Shown here: piece by piece, positions 6,353-14,016 of the stretch | How positions within the stretch are numbered: the first letter of the stretch is position 1 | How the letters are laid out: the number at the start of each line of letters is the position of its first letter | Origin: Anaerolineaceae bacterium UBA5224 | GTDB taxonomy: Bacteria; Chloroflexota; Anaerolineae; Anaerolineales; Anaerolineaceae | Length of the DNA stretch: 17,621 nt | NCBI GenBank assembly: GCA_002409365.1 | Contig: DHUW01000033.1 | Coordinates: forward strand, 1,010-18,630 | Direction of reading: 5' to 3' | Translations under genes and position numbers: made by a program | Notes under the pieces: generated by a model | Told to the model about the DNA's origin: nothing | Databases searched by the model: none | Seen by the model: only the letters and a program-made list of their open reading frames with translations

Positions 6353-6381
6353 ATTATATCAAGACTGCCTCTGATTATGAA
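6353..6381 (-). promoter_or_regulatory. Extended -10 promoter for the acyl carrier protein gene
   Basis: On the minus strand TGATATAAT is present (TATAAT at 6358-6353), with TTCATA (6381-6376) 17 bp upstream as a partial -35. The 11-mer TTGATATAATC around this box also occurs at the sucC-like promoter on the plus strand. Confidence 0.6.
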
Positions 6382-6395
6382 AGAATAAACACAAA

Positions 6396-7454
6396 ATGAC
6401 TGAGCAAGTTACGAACATATCTGCCAGAAAAGACGAACATTTACGAATTTGCCTTGAAGAAGATGTTCGTTCGGGTGTTCCTGCTGGCTTCGACCAGGTG
6501 CATTTACAGGTCGCTACCCTACCGGAACTCGATTTCGATTCCATCGATCTTTCTACCAAGATATTTGGTAAGCAGCTTGAAGCCCCAATTCTGATTTCAT
6601 CTATGACTGGTGGATCAGGTAAGACAAAGATGTTCAACCAGCTCCTCGCCCGGGCAGCCAACGAAATTAAAATTGCCATGGGGGTTGGGTCTCAAAGGGC
6701 GGCCTTGGTTCATGATGGTTTGAATGAAACTTTTTCTATTGCCCGCAAAGAAAACCCTGGCGGGTTATTGTTTGCGAATATTGGTGTCGCTCAACTGAAA
6801 GAAGGTTTTGGTGTAGATGAGTGCCAGCGTGCAGTCAACATGCTGGAGGCCGATGCGCTCATTATCCACCTTAACGCATTGCAGGAAGCCCTGCAACCGG
6901 AAGGTAATCGGGATTTCAGCCAATTATTGATCAAGATTGAGTCGGTGACAAAAAAACTGCAGGTACCAGTGATCGCCAAAGAAGTTGGTTGCGGCATCGA
7001 TCCACAAACAGCACGCTTGCTGGTAGATGCTGGTGTTCGTGCAATTGATGTGGCAGGTGTAGGCGGCACTTCCTGGGCGGCGGTAGAGATGTACCGCCAG
7101 GCTGATCCAGTTCGAAAAGCGCTTTGCCAGACCTATATTGGCTGGGGCATTCCTACTGTTTCCGCCCTGCGCGGATTGGATAGTCTCCCGGAGGGCATTC
7201 TCAAAATCTCATCAGGCGGCCTGAGAAACGGGTTGGATTTGGCAAAATCCATCGCGTTGGGTGCCGATCTGGCAGGGTTTGCGCTCAAACTAATGGTTGC
7301 AGCGAATAAAAGTTATGAGACTTTGAATGATACACTCAAGTTGATCATCCTCGAATTAAAAACAGCCATGTTCTTAAGTGGTGCCGCTGATTTGAAGTCT
7401 TTGCGACCAAAACTTATAAAGGAGAACGGAGATGTCACCGGATCTGCTATCTAA
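6396..7454 (+). CDS. fni: Type II isopentenyl-diphosphate isomerase (FMN-dependent)
   Basis: Interconverts IPP and DMAPP using reduced FMN and Mg2+; a cytoplasmic TIM-barrel enzyme unrelated to type I Idi. Seen in 352 aa: RKDEH (11-15), MTGG (70-73), MGVGSQR (95-101), NIG (128-130), HLNALQE (158-164), KEVGCGI (195-201), GVGGTSW (221-227) and SGGLRNGLD (273-281), the full set of FMN- and substrate-binding motifs. Length is normal. The ATG at 6396 is the only start consistent with the conserved N-terminus, but it lacks a good Shine-Dalgarno (a GAAAG lies 12 bases away). Its 3' end overlaps the prenyl synthase by 23 bp in another frame, so the two are one operon with successive steps of isoprenoid synthesis. 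I found no clear promoter in 6320-6395 on this strand. Confidence 0.96.
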   Translation: MTEQVTNISARKDEHLRICLEEDVRSGVPAGFDQVHLQVATLPELDFDSIDLSTKIFGKQLEAPILISSMTGGSGKTKMFNQLLARAANEIKIAMGVGSQRAALVHDGLNETFSIARKENPGGLLFANIGVAQLKEGFGVDECQRAVNMLEADALIIHLNALQEALQPEGNRDFSQLLIKIESVTKKLQVPVIAKEVGCGIDPQTARLLVDAGVRAIDVAGVGGTSWAAVEMYRQADPVRKALCQTYIGWGIPTVSALRGLDSLPEGILKISSGGLRNGLDLAKSIALGADLAGFALKLMVAANKSYETLNDTLKLIILELKTAMFLSGAADLKSLRPKLIKENGDVTGSAI

Positions 7455-8448
7455 AACAAGAAAAAGCTTTGAAGAATACTTCAAAGCTGCTGTATTGAAC
7501 AGCTGCCCTTCTGAAATCCCTGGTCTGCGCGATTCTGTTGCTTATCATTTCGGTTGGGATGGTACCTCAACTGTCCCAGGAAAACGCCTGCGCCCGCTCT
7601 TTTTGATACTGACCCATGCTTCCTTGGGTGGTAATCCAGAAGATTCTTATCAAGCTGCAAGCGCGCTGGAAGTGCTGCATAATTTTACCTTGATCCACGA
7701 TGATATCCAGGATCAGGGCGAAATCCGGCATGGTCATCCGGCATTGTGGACAACAATAGGCATATCACTCGCGATCAATGTCGGTGATTACCTGGCAGCT
7801 TTGAGCCAAAATATGATGGGAAACCTGCCCACTATTTTTCAGGTTGAGGATCAGAAGAAAGCCATGGCTGAATTCCAAGACGCGACACTCGGTGTTATCC
7901 AAGGGCAGCAACTGGATATTCAGTATGAAAACTACGAGCGCATTAGCGTGGAAGAATACCTGAACATGATCAGGCTGAAAACTGCCAGGCTTTTTTCAGC
8001 GGCTTTCGCAATCGGAGCCCAATTGGCAGGTTGCAGCGATGAGTATATCCAAGCATTGAAACAGGCTGGTGTTGATCTTGGACTGGGGTTTCAGACCCAG
8101 GATGATTACCTGGGGATTTGGGGTTCTGCTGATGAGACTGGGAAATCTGTCAGCAGCGATCTGCTTACTCGTAAGAAAACTTTTCCGGCGATGACCGCGC
8201 TGGCCAACTCAGAGGTTTTTCGGCAACTCTGGGCACAGGAAAACCCAGCAGATGAAAGCCTTTTAAGAGAGATGAAAAATTTCCTCGAACGGGCTGCCAT
8301 CAAGGAAGATACGATCAACATGACTCGTGCCTACTTCATTGATGCGCAGACAAGTTTGAATGAACTCTTACCTACCGAAAACGGTTATGCTCAGGCGTTG
8401 ATGTCGCTGGTAACTTCCATGTTTGCACCGGTCCTGGCAGAGGCCTGA
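7432..8448 (+). CDS. Polyprenyl (geranylgeranyl-type) diphosphate synthase
   Basis: A trans-prenyltransferase that condenses IPP onto allylic diphosphates. Seen in 338 aa: GKRLRP (50-55), the first Asp-rich motif LIHDDIQD (DDIQD at 90-94), RHGHPALW (99-106), GQQLD (158-162), LKTARLF and the second Asp-rich motif QTQDDYLGIWG. There the usual DDxxD reads DDYLG, as in the DDxLG(V/I)(W/F)G geranylgeranyl synthases of actinobacteria. Phe85, five residues before the first Asp motif and with no insertion in it, suggests a short-to-medium product such as C20; this is inference. The start is supported by AAGGAG seven bases upstream. It overlaps fni at its 5' end and, on the opposite strand, the ligase-like gene at its 3' end. 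The product could serve archaeal-like lipids, carotenoids, quinone tails or undecaprenyl; no neighbour decides. Confidence 0.9.
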   Translation: MSPDLLSKTRKSFEEYFKAAVLNSCPSEIPGLRDSVAYHFGWDGTSTVPGKRLRPLFLILTHASLGGNPEDSYQAASALEVLHNFTLIHDDIQDQGEIRHGHPALWTTIGISLAINVGDYLAALSQNMMGNLPTIFQVEDQKKAMAEFQDATLGVIQGQQLDIQYENYERISVEEYLNMIRLKTARLFSAAFAIGAQLAGCSDEYIQALKQAGVDLGLGFQTQDDYLGIWGSADETGKSVSSDLLTRKKTFPAMTALANSEVFRQLWAQENPADESLLREMKNFLERAAIKEDTINMTRAYFIDAQTSLNELLPTENGYAQALMSLVTSMFAPVLAEA

Positions 8449-9893
8449 TCACGGATCAACCGACTGGCAGCAATCAAACCGAGGGCGATCCAGTAGTAAG
8501 GCAAGCCAAAGCTATCCAGACTGAAACCTTCGACGATCATAGCCAAAATGATCAGTTTCCCTACCAAACCCATTGTCTTGACCAAACCATGGGTGGATTC
8601 TTTGTCGAGGTCGTTAGCGTTCCGCCAATGGATCACCAACCAGGAGACGAAAAGCGCAAAACCGATGATCCCCGTTTCAGAAAGTAGTCGCACCCAAAGG
8701 TTTTTCGCATTGGGTATAAAAGTCTGTGAAAAGACAGCTCTATTGATCTCAGGTAACCGGGAACCAAAATTTGGTACGGTTAACGTGAAATAATAGCCGG
8801 GGATGCCAAAACCTGCCCCGAGCATCGGATAAAGCTGGAAAACACCATAAGCAGCCTGCCAATAGATGATCCGCTCAGCGAAACCTAATTTAGACGCCCA
8901 GCCCAGGAAGCCAAAATCTATGAATCTTTGAATATCAAAGAGATTAGCCATTCGCGGTTCGAGTTTGGTCATAATTAAACCAGCCAAAAGGATCACCGCA
9001 ATCAATCCCAGGATCAATCCAAACCAAATTCCCAGGCGAAATATTAGCTGAAGACCAGCACTCGTCCTAGTATTTTTGTTTTGTTTTTCAGAAATTCTTT
9101 TAATCCAGTTATTTGTCAACCTGACAACAATATAGGTTGTCATTAGGATCATCGTTATCCAACCGATCCGCGAAAAACTGATGAAGAGAATTCCTAAAGC
9201 CAGTAAAAGCAGGATCTTTTCATATTGGATCTTCGTAAAGAGTTTCTTGTCAAAGACAGTTTGGCCACTGAGACTTAACCCAAACCAGATTGGAATGTAG
9301 ATCATATTTAGTTCATGAGCCAACCAGGAAGGCTCATAGGCAAAACCTGAAGCCCGACCTTCATAGAGTGTCCCATTAGCAGTAATAAATGATTGAATTT
9401 GATACATCCATTCTGGAAACTTGCCCATCACCAGCCAGGTACCATACTGAAACCAGGAATATACGATCAAAGCGATTCCGCCAATGCTGATCCAAAACAA
9501 AGTGGTCCGTAATTTCTGCTCATCTTTAATCAGGTAAATTGTGACCAGGTAAAAACCGATGCCCATGGCAAGGGTGACAAAAACCTCAGCGCTGTTGCGC
9601 AGCCAGGGAATATCTCTGAAGGTTGGAACACTATGAAAGTAGAATAACAACGTTGAAATGATTCCAAAAAGGAAGAAGATTAGCAGGGGCTTTACTTGAT
9701 ATGGTAATCTACGCCCATTCTTGAAAAAAGCAGGCAACCACCAAAAAATAAAAATGGCTGCCATCGGCAAAAAAGCAAACGGGGCAACGCTGGTCCCGCC
9801 AAATACTTTGGAAAGTAAGGAAAAACTGCTCACTGGTAAGACAACCAGGAGTGCTTTCCACAAGATGCTCAATAAACGTTCTGAGGGGATCAT
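8391..9893 (-). CDS. O-antigen ligase/polymerase-like (Wzy/WaaL fold) membrane protein
   Basis: Members transfer or polymerise undecaprenyl-linked polysaccharide at the outer face of the cytoplasmic membrane. Seen in 500 aa: about ten to twelve hydrophobic helices, the SRIGW segment (241-245) before a long helix pair, and the C-terminal signature region: ERIIYWQAAYGVFQLYPMLG (split: ERIIYWQAAY 340-349, GVFQLYPMLG 350-359), AGFGIPGYY (360-368) and KNLWVRLLSETGIIGFALF (397-415). Sequence alone does not separate ligase from polymerase. The start codon overlaps the upstream Wzz-like stop (ATGA), with GAAGAGG before it, so the two are coupled. Its last 19 codons run antisense into the 3' end of the prenyl synthase gene, with no terminator between. 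No glycosyltransferase is nearby. Confidence 0.86.
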   Translation of the reverse strand: MIPSERLLSILWKALLVVLPVSSFSLLSKVFGGTSVAPFAFLPMAAIFIFWWLPAFFKNGRRLPYQVKPLLIFFLFGIISTLLFYFHSVPTFRDIPWLRNSAEVFVTLAMGIGFYLVTIYLIKDEQKLRTTLFWISIGGIALIVYSWFQYGTWLVMGKFPEWMYQIQSFITANGTLYEGRASGFAYEPSWLAHELNMIYIPIWFGLSLSGQTVFDKKLFTKIQYEKILLLLALGILFISFSRIGWITMILMTTYIVVRLTNNWIKRISEKQNKNTRTSAGLQLIFRLGIWFGLILGLIAVILLAGLIMTKLEPRMANLFDIQRFIDFGFLGWASKLGFAERIIYWQAAYGVFQLYPMLGAGFGIPGYYFTLTVPNFGSRLPEINRAVFSQTFIPNAKNLWVRLLSETGIIGFALFVSWLVIHWRNANDLDKESTHGLVKTMGLVGKLIILAMIVEGFSLDSFGLPYYWIALGLIAASRLIRDQASARTGANMEVTSDINA

Positions 9894-10693
9894 ACCTCTT
9901 CTGCCTGAACTTTATCGCCTGGTAATTCGAAGAGGAAAAGAGAAAACACCAAACCGATTAACGCTCCTGCCAACATCAGGTTCGATCTGGTTCCCTGGAT
10001 CGGTTTTTGCGGTAATGCAGCAGGTTGATACTGGCTTATCTGCAGATCTTTAGTCAAGCCTAACGCGTAGGGACTCTCAGCAAGGATCACAGCATTTGCT
10101 TCATTGGTGAGTTCGTGTACTTCTTCAGCTGTCAGGTTTTGACAAAAACCGGTTTCGATTACCAGTGGATCGGTCTGGCAATCTTCGATGGAAGTGATCG
10201 TCCATTTTGCTTCAGAAACAAGCAAGGCATGAGCATATGCCTCGGATAAACGCTCGAAAGCGATTTCGACCCAATTGCTTGCTATCCTCGCAGCGATGGC
10301 TGGATCTTCATTCCGTACCTTGACAACCGTAGTCATCAATCTGCGCTCGATCAGGCTGCTCTTCTTGAGTTGACCTAATGTTATTGTGTTTCCAGCTTGT
10401 TCTTCCAACCGAATCACTTCATCTGTAATATCCGGGTAGTACAACAGCTCTCCAATCAGACCAATTTGTGAATCCACCATTATTTCATTAACATTCGTAC
10501 CTTGAACTAATTCGAGGTTAGTGATCAGGAAAGATTCCGCTTCATATTTAGGTGGAAATACGAAACTTACTAATAGTCCGACTAATGCAAAAATTACCAT
10601 CAGCGAAAAACTGACAAGGTATTGATGTTCTTTTAACGTAAAGATGGCTGGGACAAAGAAATTTTGGCGATTTTTACTCATTTTTTTTGTCAT
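9890..10693 (-). CDS. Wzz-like polysaccharide chain-length/co-polymerase protein
   Basis: Polysaccharide co-polymerases set chain length beside Wzy. Seen in 267 aa: a cytoplasmic N-terminus, TM1 (about 26-46), the Wzz-like PPKYEAESFLIT after it, an extracytoplasmic domain (about 50-235), the proline-containing LPQKPIQGTRSN before TM2 (about 238-256), and a short tail with no Walker motif, so no fused tyrosine kinase. The extracytoplasmic part is short and appears to lack the long central coiled coil of E. coli Wzz. It has two cysteines 12 residues apart (C172, C184) that could form a disulphide. Start uncertain: ATG at 10693 or 10681, neither with a strong Shine-Dalgarno. The first gene of a two-gene operon with a good promoter. 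Confidence 0.78.
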   Translation of the reverse strand: MTKKMSKNRQNFFVPAIFTLKEHQYLVSFSLMVIFALVGLLVSFVFPPKYEAESFLITNLELVQGTNVNEIMVDSQIGLIGELLYYPDITDEVIRLEEQAGNTITLGQLKKSSLIERRLMTTVVKVRNEDPAIAARIASNWVEIAFERLSEAYAHALLVSEAKWTITSIEDCQTDPLVIETGFCQNLTAEEVHELTNEANAVILAESPYALGLTKDLQISQYQPAALPQKPIQGTRSNLMLAGALIGLVFSLFLFELPGDKVQAEEV

Positions 10694-10713
10694 AAGGTCT
10701 CAATTCCTGATTG

Positions 10714-10742
10714 ATTTTAACATCAGCAGGTAAACTTATCAA
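10714..10742 (-). promoter_or_regulatory. Predicted promoter of the Wzz-like/ligase operon
   Basis: Minus strand: TTGATA (10742-10737), 17-bp spacer, TAAAAT (10719-10714) preceded by TGT, giving an extended -10. Five of six consensus bases in both boxes. It lies in the divergent gap with the SMP-30 gene, for which I see no comparable plus-strand promoter. Confidence 0.7.
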
Positions 10743-10768
10743 ACAATACAAGTTAAGGAATCGCGGAA

Positions 10769-11635
10769 ATGAAACAGATCGAGATCCAGGAATCAATTAT
10801 CTCTTGCCAGGATATATTAGGCGAATCTCCGTTGTGGGACCATCGGCGGAATGCCCTTTTTTGGGTGGATATTGATGAGGGTTTGATCCATTCATTCAAA
10901 CTGGAAACAAAAGAAACCAAGATCTGGTCGATTAATGAGAAGGTTGGCTGCCTTGCGATGCATGAAGACGGCGGTTTTATTTTAGCGACTGAATCGGGGT
11001 TGAGCCTTTGGGATCCCGAATCCAATCTTAAGAATTTTTTCCTGCCATTCAAACATTCGCGCCCTGACAATTTGTTCAACGACGGCAAGATTGACCCGTT
11101 TGGCCGATTTTGGATCGGGACAAAAGGTCCTCAAGGCACCTCAAATCTTTGGACGCTGCAGGATGGCAAGCTTGTGGTGAAGATCAGCGGATTATCGATA
11201 AGTAACGGGCTGGATTGGTCTGCTGACGGTCGCTTTTTTTATCACACCGACTCACTAGAGCACACGATCTATCGTTATGATATCAATCTTGAAACAGCTG
11301 AATTATCAAACAGAATTGTTTTCTATAAGACTGAAAATGGGACTCCGGATGGCTTGACGATCGATAGCGATGGTAATATCTGGACTGCGATTTGGGATGG
11401 CTGGCATGTTTTGCAGCTGAGTCCAGCTGGAGAGGTCTTAACCGAAATCAGAGTACCAGTTCAAAGACCTACTTCGATTGCCTTTGGAGGTGAAGATTTA
11501 CGATCATTATTCATCACCTCAGCTTCAGAAGGTATCAGCCCCTCAGAACGCGAAGCTCAACCCTTCGCGGGTGATATTTTTGCTATTCAACCAGGAGTTG
11601 CCGGTCGGAAAGCCAGTATTGCAAAGAAATTATAA
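10769..11635 (+). CDS. SMP-30/gluconolactonase/LRE family lactonase-like protein
   Basis: A six-bladed beta-propeller family of metal-dependent sugar lactonases and esterases. Seen in 288 aa: LGESPLW (17-23), NDGKIDPFGRFWIGT (104-118), SISNGLDWSADGR (143-155), TPDGLTIDSDGNIW (192-205) and RPTSIAFGG (233-241). Metal ligands known from human SMP30 (E18, N154, D204) correspond to E19, N146 and D194, and N104 matches the substrate-contacting Asn, so the site looks intact. No signal peptide, hence cytoplasmic. The substrate (gluconolactone or another aldonolactone) cannot be told; no sugar dehydrogenase is adjacent. AAGGAA eight bases upstream supports the ATG. A weak AT-rich hairpin with GGTTTTTG (11626-11650) spans the stop codon and might end transcription. 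Confidence 0.9.
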   Translation: MKQIEIQESIISCQDILGESPLWDHRRNALFWVDIDEGLIHSFKLETKETKIWSINEKVGCLAMHEDGGFILATESGLSLWDPESNLKNFFLPFKHSRPDNLFNDGKIDPFGRFWIGTKGPQGTSNLWTLQDGKLVVKISGLSISNGLDWSADGRFFYHTDSLEHTIYRYDINLETAELSNRIVFYKTENGTPDGLTIDSDGNIWTAIWDGWHVLQLSPAGEVLTEIRVPVQRPTSIAFGGEDLRSLFITSASEGISPSEREAQPFAGDIFAIQPGVAGRKASIAKKL

Positions 11636-11875
11636 TAAATTTCGGTTTTTGTGTCATCATGAGTTTTTGCAGACGACCTTCTTTTTTGGAAGTTGACCAT
11701 TACCAGTTTAAGTAAATCAGATTTACTGAAGGAATCCAGATCGGATTGTTCATATACCCATCTGTGCCAGGATGGAATGGATTTGCTTATTCATTGAATC
11801 TATACCGTCGTCAAAATATTTATAGATAAAATTGTAATTGTAAAAATAATAGATGTTAATAAATAATGAATATAA

Positions 11876-12111
11876 ATGGCTATGCGCATTAATATTCAAT
11901 CTATTTATTTCAACTTCATTTTTCTAATACATGGCTTTGGGGACGCCTGGAAATCTCAGTAAAACGAACTCAATTTAAACAAGATAAAGGACGGTCAGCT
12001 TCATGACTGCCCTTACGTAAATACGTCTTCAACCCTACTCAAAAAATTATCTAAATTTTGATGATCTGCATTCTTCAAAACTAATAACCACCAATTATGG
12101 CTACGCGCATT
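11876..12111 (+). repeat. 15-bp imperfect direct repeat, two copies
   Basis: ATGGCTATGCGCATT at 11876-11890 and ATGGCTACGCGCATT at 12097-12111 differ at one position. The start-to-start distance is 221 bp. The copies bracket the AT-rich part of the gap and the hairpin. Function unknown; they could be insertion scars, protein sites or chance. Confidence 0.45.
11987..12014 (-). terminator. Possible weak terminator or structured RNA hairpin downstream of typA
   Basis: An 11-position stem, 11987-11997 with 12004-12014, has one mismatch, one G-U pair and a 6-nt loop. On the minus strand it is followed by a moderately T-rich TTTATCTTGTTT, which would suit the end of the typA transcript about 110 bp past its stop. 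The T-run is poor, so this is tentative. Confidence 0.35.
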
Positions 12112-12122
12112 GTAATCCTAAT

Positions 12123-13967
12123 TTATAGGTTACCTGTCTTTTCGAAGCGCAATCTGTCATGAGTGTTCAATATTCTCTTACGCATCCGCAGGCTCTGAGG
12201 TGTAACTTCCAGCAAATCGTCCGGTCCCAGGTATTCGATCATTTCGTCGAGACTCATCTGTCTAGGCGGATCCAAGCGTTCATCGAGATCGCGGATTGAC
12301 TGGCGCATATTTGTCAGGTGCTTTTTCTTAGCGACGTTAATTGCCAAATCCTGTGCCCGGGCAGTCTCACCCACAATCATCCCTTCATATACTTCCTCGC
12401 CAGGACTGATAAACAGGATCCCCCTTTGTTCAGCATTCTTTAAACCAAAAGTAGTGGCAACTCCATCTTCAATAGCGGTTATTGAGCTACTGTTTCGATT
12501 TACTACCGTGCCTTCCAGCGGGCGTTCGCCGATATAGAAACTATTCAGGATACCCCTACCGTGCGTGGCATTCATGAAACGATATCGAAAGCCTAAAAGT
12601 CCACGGGTCGGGATCGTAAAGGTCAAGTGAACCGTGCCATCGGGATTGTTGCGCATGTCTTCCATCTGTCCGCGGCGCTGCCCCAGCATCTCAACAACCG
12701 CACCTACATAATCTGGGTCTACATCAATGTGTACTTCCTCAAAAGGCTCAAACTTCTCACCTAGTTCGTTTTCAATCACAATCGCTTCTGGGCGACTGAC
12801 CTGGAACTCATATCCTTCTCGGCGCATGGTCTCAATCAAGATTCCAAGGTGAAGCTCACCTCTGCCAGACACAAGGAAGACATCCTTCTGTTCAGTTTCT
12901 TCAACACGCAAAGAAATATTTTTCCGCAATTCGTCGTTCAAACGCTCCAGTAACTTTCGTGAAGTACTGTATTTGCCCTCTCTGCCGCCCAATGGCGAAG
13001 TATTCACACCAAAGGTCATACTGACTGTCGGTCGCTGAACTTCGATCCGGGGAAGAGCTACTGGATTTTCTGGAGAACTGAGTGTGTCGCCGATCTGGAT
13101 ATCTTTCAAGCCAGCTATGGTTACAATATCGCCTGCTTCGGCTTCGTCAACCAGTTTCATTTCCAAGCCCTGGTAGGCATAGATGTATCTCGCCTGGAGT
13201 CGTTCCTGCGAGCCATCTGCTTTTAACCTTAGCATAGGGTCATTAGCCCGAATTGCACCGGCATAAATTCGTCCGGTTGCTGTGACACCACTATATTCGT
13301 CGTAACCCAGGTTTGTCACCAGCATCTGAAATTCGTTATGCATGTCAACCTTGGGTCCGGGAATTTCCTCCAGAATAGTCTCAAACAAGGGCATCAGGTT
13401 ATCTTCCAGTTCCGGTTTTCTGCCAGCCTTGCCAGATAAGCCTTCCGCATAGATAATCGGGAAATCCAAAATTTCATTATTCGCACCCAATTCCACAAAA
13501 AGATCAAAGGTTGCGTTGACGGTCTGCTCAATATTGATATCCTTACGATCAAGCTTATTGATCACGACAATTGTTCTCAGATTCTTGGCAATAGCTTGTT
13601 TTAAAACAAAGCGAGTTTGCGGTTTCGGACCCTCGGCAGCATCGACTAATAAAAGAACGCCATCGACCATGTTCATAATGCGTTCGACTTCACCGCCAAA
13701 ATCAGCATGCCCTGGCGTGTCAACAATATTCAACTTGACGTCTTTCCCAGTTTTTGGATCTGGCAGCGTGATTGATGCATTTTTTGCTAAAATCGTGATT
13801 CCGCGTTCCCTTTCCAGGTCATTGGAATCCATCACGCGTTCAACGACTTTTTGATTCTGCCGAAATACTTTAGCCTGTCGCAACATTGAATCGATCAAGG
13901 TGGTCTTCCCATGATCTACATGCGCGATAATAGCAATGTTCCTGATATCTTTACGTTCAATTTCCAT
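12123..13967 (-). CDS. typA: Ribosome-associated GTPase TypA/BipA
   Basis: A translational GTPase of the EF-G/LepA group that acts in 50S assembly and stress adaptation. Seen in 614 aa: G1 AHVDHGKTT (15-23), G2 RGITI, G3 DTPGHADF, G4 NKLD, then domain 2, EF-G-like domain 3/5 segments (SGRGELHLGILIE; TRGLLGFRYRFM) and the TypA-specific C-terminal domain with NAEQRGILFISPGEEVYEG (split: NAEQRGILFI, SPGEEVYEG) and LLEVTPQSLRMRKRIL. Length is typical. The start is fixed by the family N-terminus; a modest GGGA sits about seven bases upstream. It lies last in a minus-strand run, behind the phosphorylase terminator; I see no clear promoter in the 49-bp gap, so it may depend on read-through or an internal promoter. 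Confidence 0.97.
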   Translation of the reverse strand: MEIERKDIRNIAIIAHVDHGKTTLIDSMLRQAKVFRQNQKVVERVMDSNDLERERGITILAKNASITLPDPKTGKDVKLNIVDTPGHADFGGEVERIMNMVDGVLLLVDAAEGPKPQTRFVLKQAIAKNLRTIVVINKLDRKDINIEQTVNATFDLFVELGANNEILDFPIIYAEGLSGKAGRKPELEDNLMPLFETILEEIPGPKVDMHNEFQMLVTNLGYDEYSGVTATGRIYAGAIRANDPMLRLKADGSQERLQARYIYAYQGLEMKLVDEAEAGDIVTIAGLKDIQIGDTLSSPENPVALPRIEVQRPTVSMTFGVNTSPLGGREGKYSTSRKLLERLNDELRKNISLRVEETEQKDVFLVSGRGELHLGILIETMRREGYEFQVSRPEAIVIENELGEKFEPFEEVHIDVDPDYVGAVVEMLGQRRGQMEDMRNNPDGTVHLTFTIPTRGLLGFRYRFMNATHGRGILNSFYIGERPLEGTVVNRNSSSITAIEDGVATTFGLKNAEQRGILFISPGEEVYEGMIVGETARAQDLAINVAKKKHLTNMRQSIRDLDERLDPPRQMSLDEMIEYLGPDDLLEVTPQSLRMRKRILNTHDRLRFEKTGNL

Positions 13968-13984
13968 AATTTTCCCATTTCTTC

Positions 13985-14010
13985 AATAAAAAACCCGGCG
14001 AACCGGGTTT
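13985..14010 (-). terminator. Rho-independent terminator after pyrimidine-nucleoside phosphorylase
   Basis: An 8-bp stem, 13991-13998 with 14003-14010 (AAACCCGG/CCGGGTTT); on the minus strand the loop is TTCG and the stem runs into TTTTTTATT. It lies just past the phosphorylase stop and before typA. Confidence 0.9.
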
Positions 14011-14016
14011 CTACAA

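Larger units (their letters stand above)
11636..12122. other. 487-bp AT-rich non-coding gap between convergent genes
   Basis: No supported gene lies here. It holds a 17-bp palindrome at 11711-11727 (AGTAAATC, A, GATTTACT), a small inverted repeat at 11733-11747 (AATCC/GGATT), an AT-rich stretch (about 11800-11930), the short perfect inverted repeat ACGTAAATACGT (12015-12026), the hairpin at 11987-12014 and a 15-bp imperfect direct repeat. Both flanking genes end here, so part of it is probably 3' untranslated sequence. The AT-richness contrasts with the neighbouring genes. Confidence 0.6.

Noticed and set aside
11750..11899. Minus-strand ORF of 49 aa starting at TTG, ending in a protein-like C-terminus (SMNKQIHSILAQMGI)
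   Set aside because: The first part is Tyr/Phe/Asn/Ile-rich, as expected from AT-rich non-coding DNA; there is no RBS and only a TTG start. It could be a decayed gene tail, but the evidence is too thin to annotate.
12035..12062. AT-rich inverted repeat (TCAAAA...TTTTGA)
   Set aside because: Only about six weak A-T pairs around an uneven loop; expected by chance in sequence this AT-rich.
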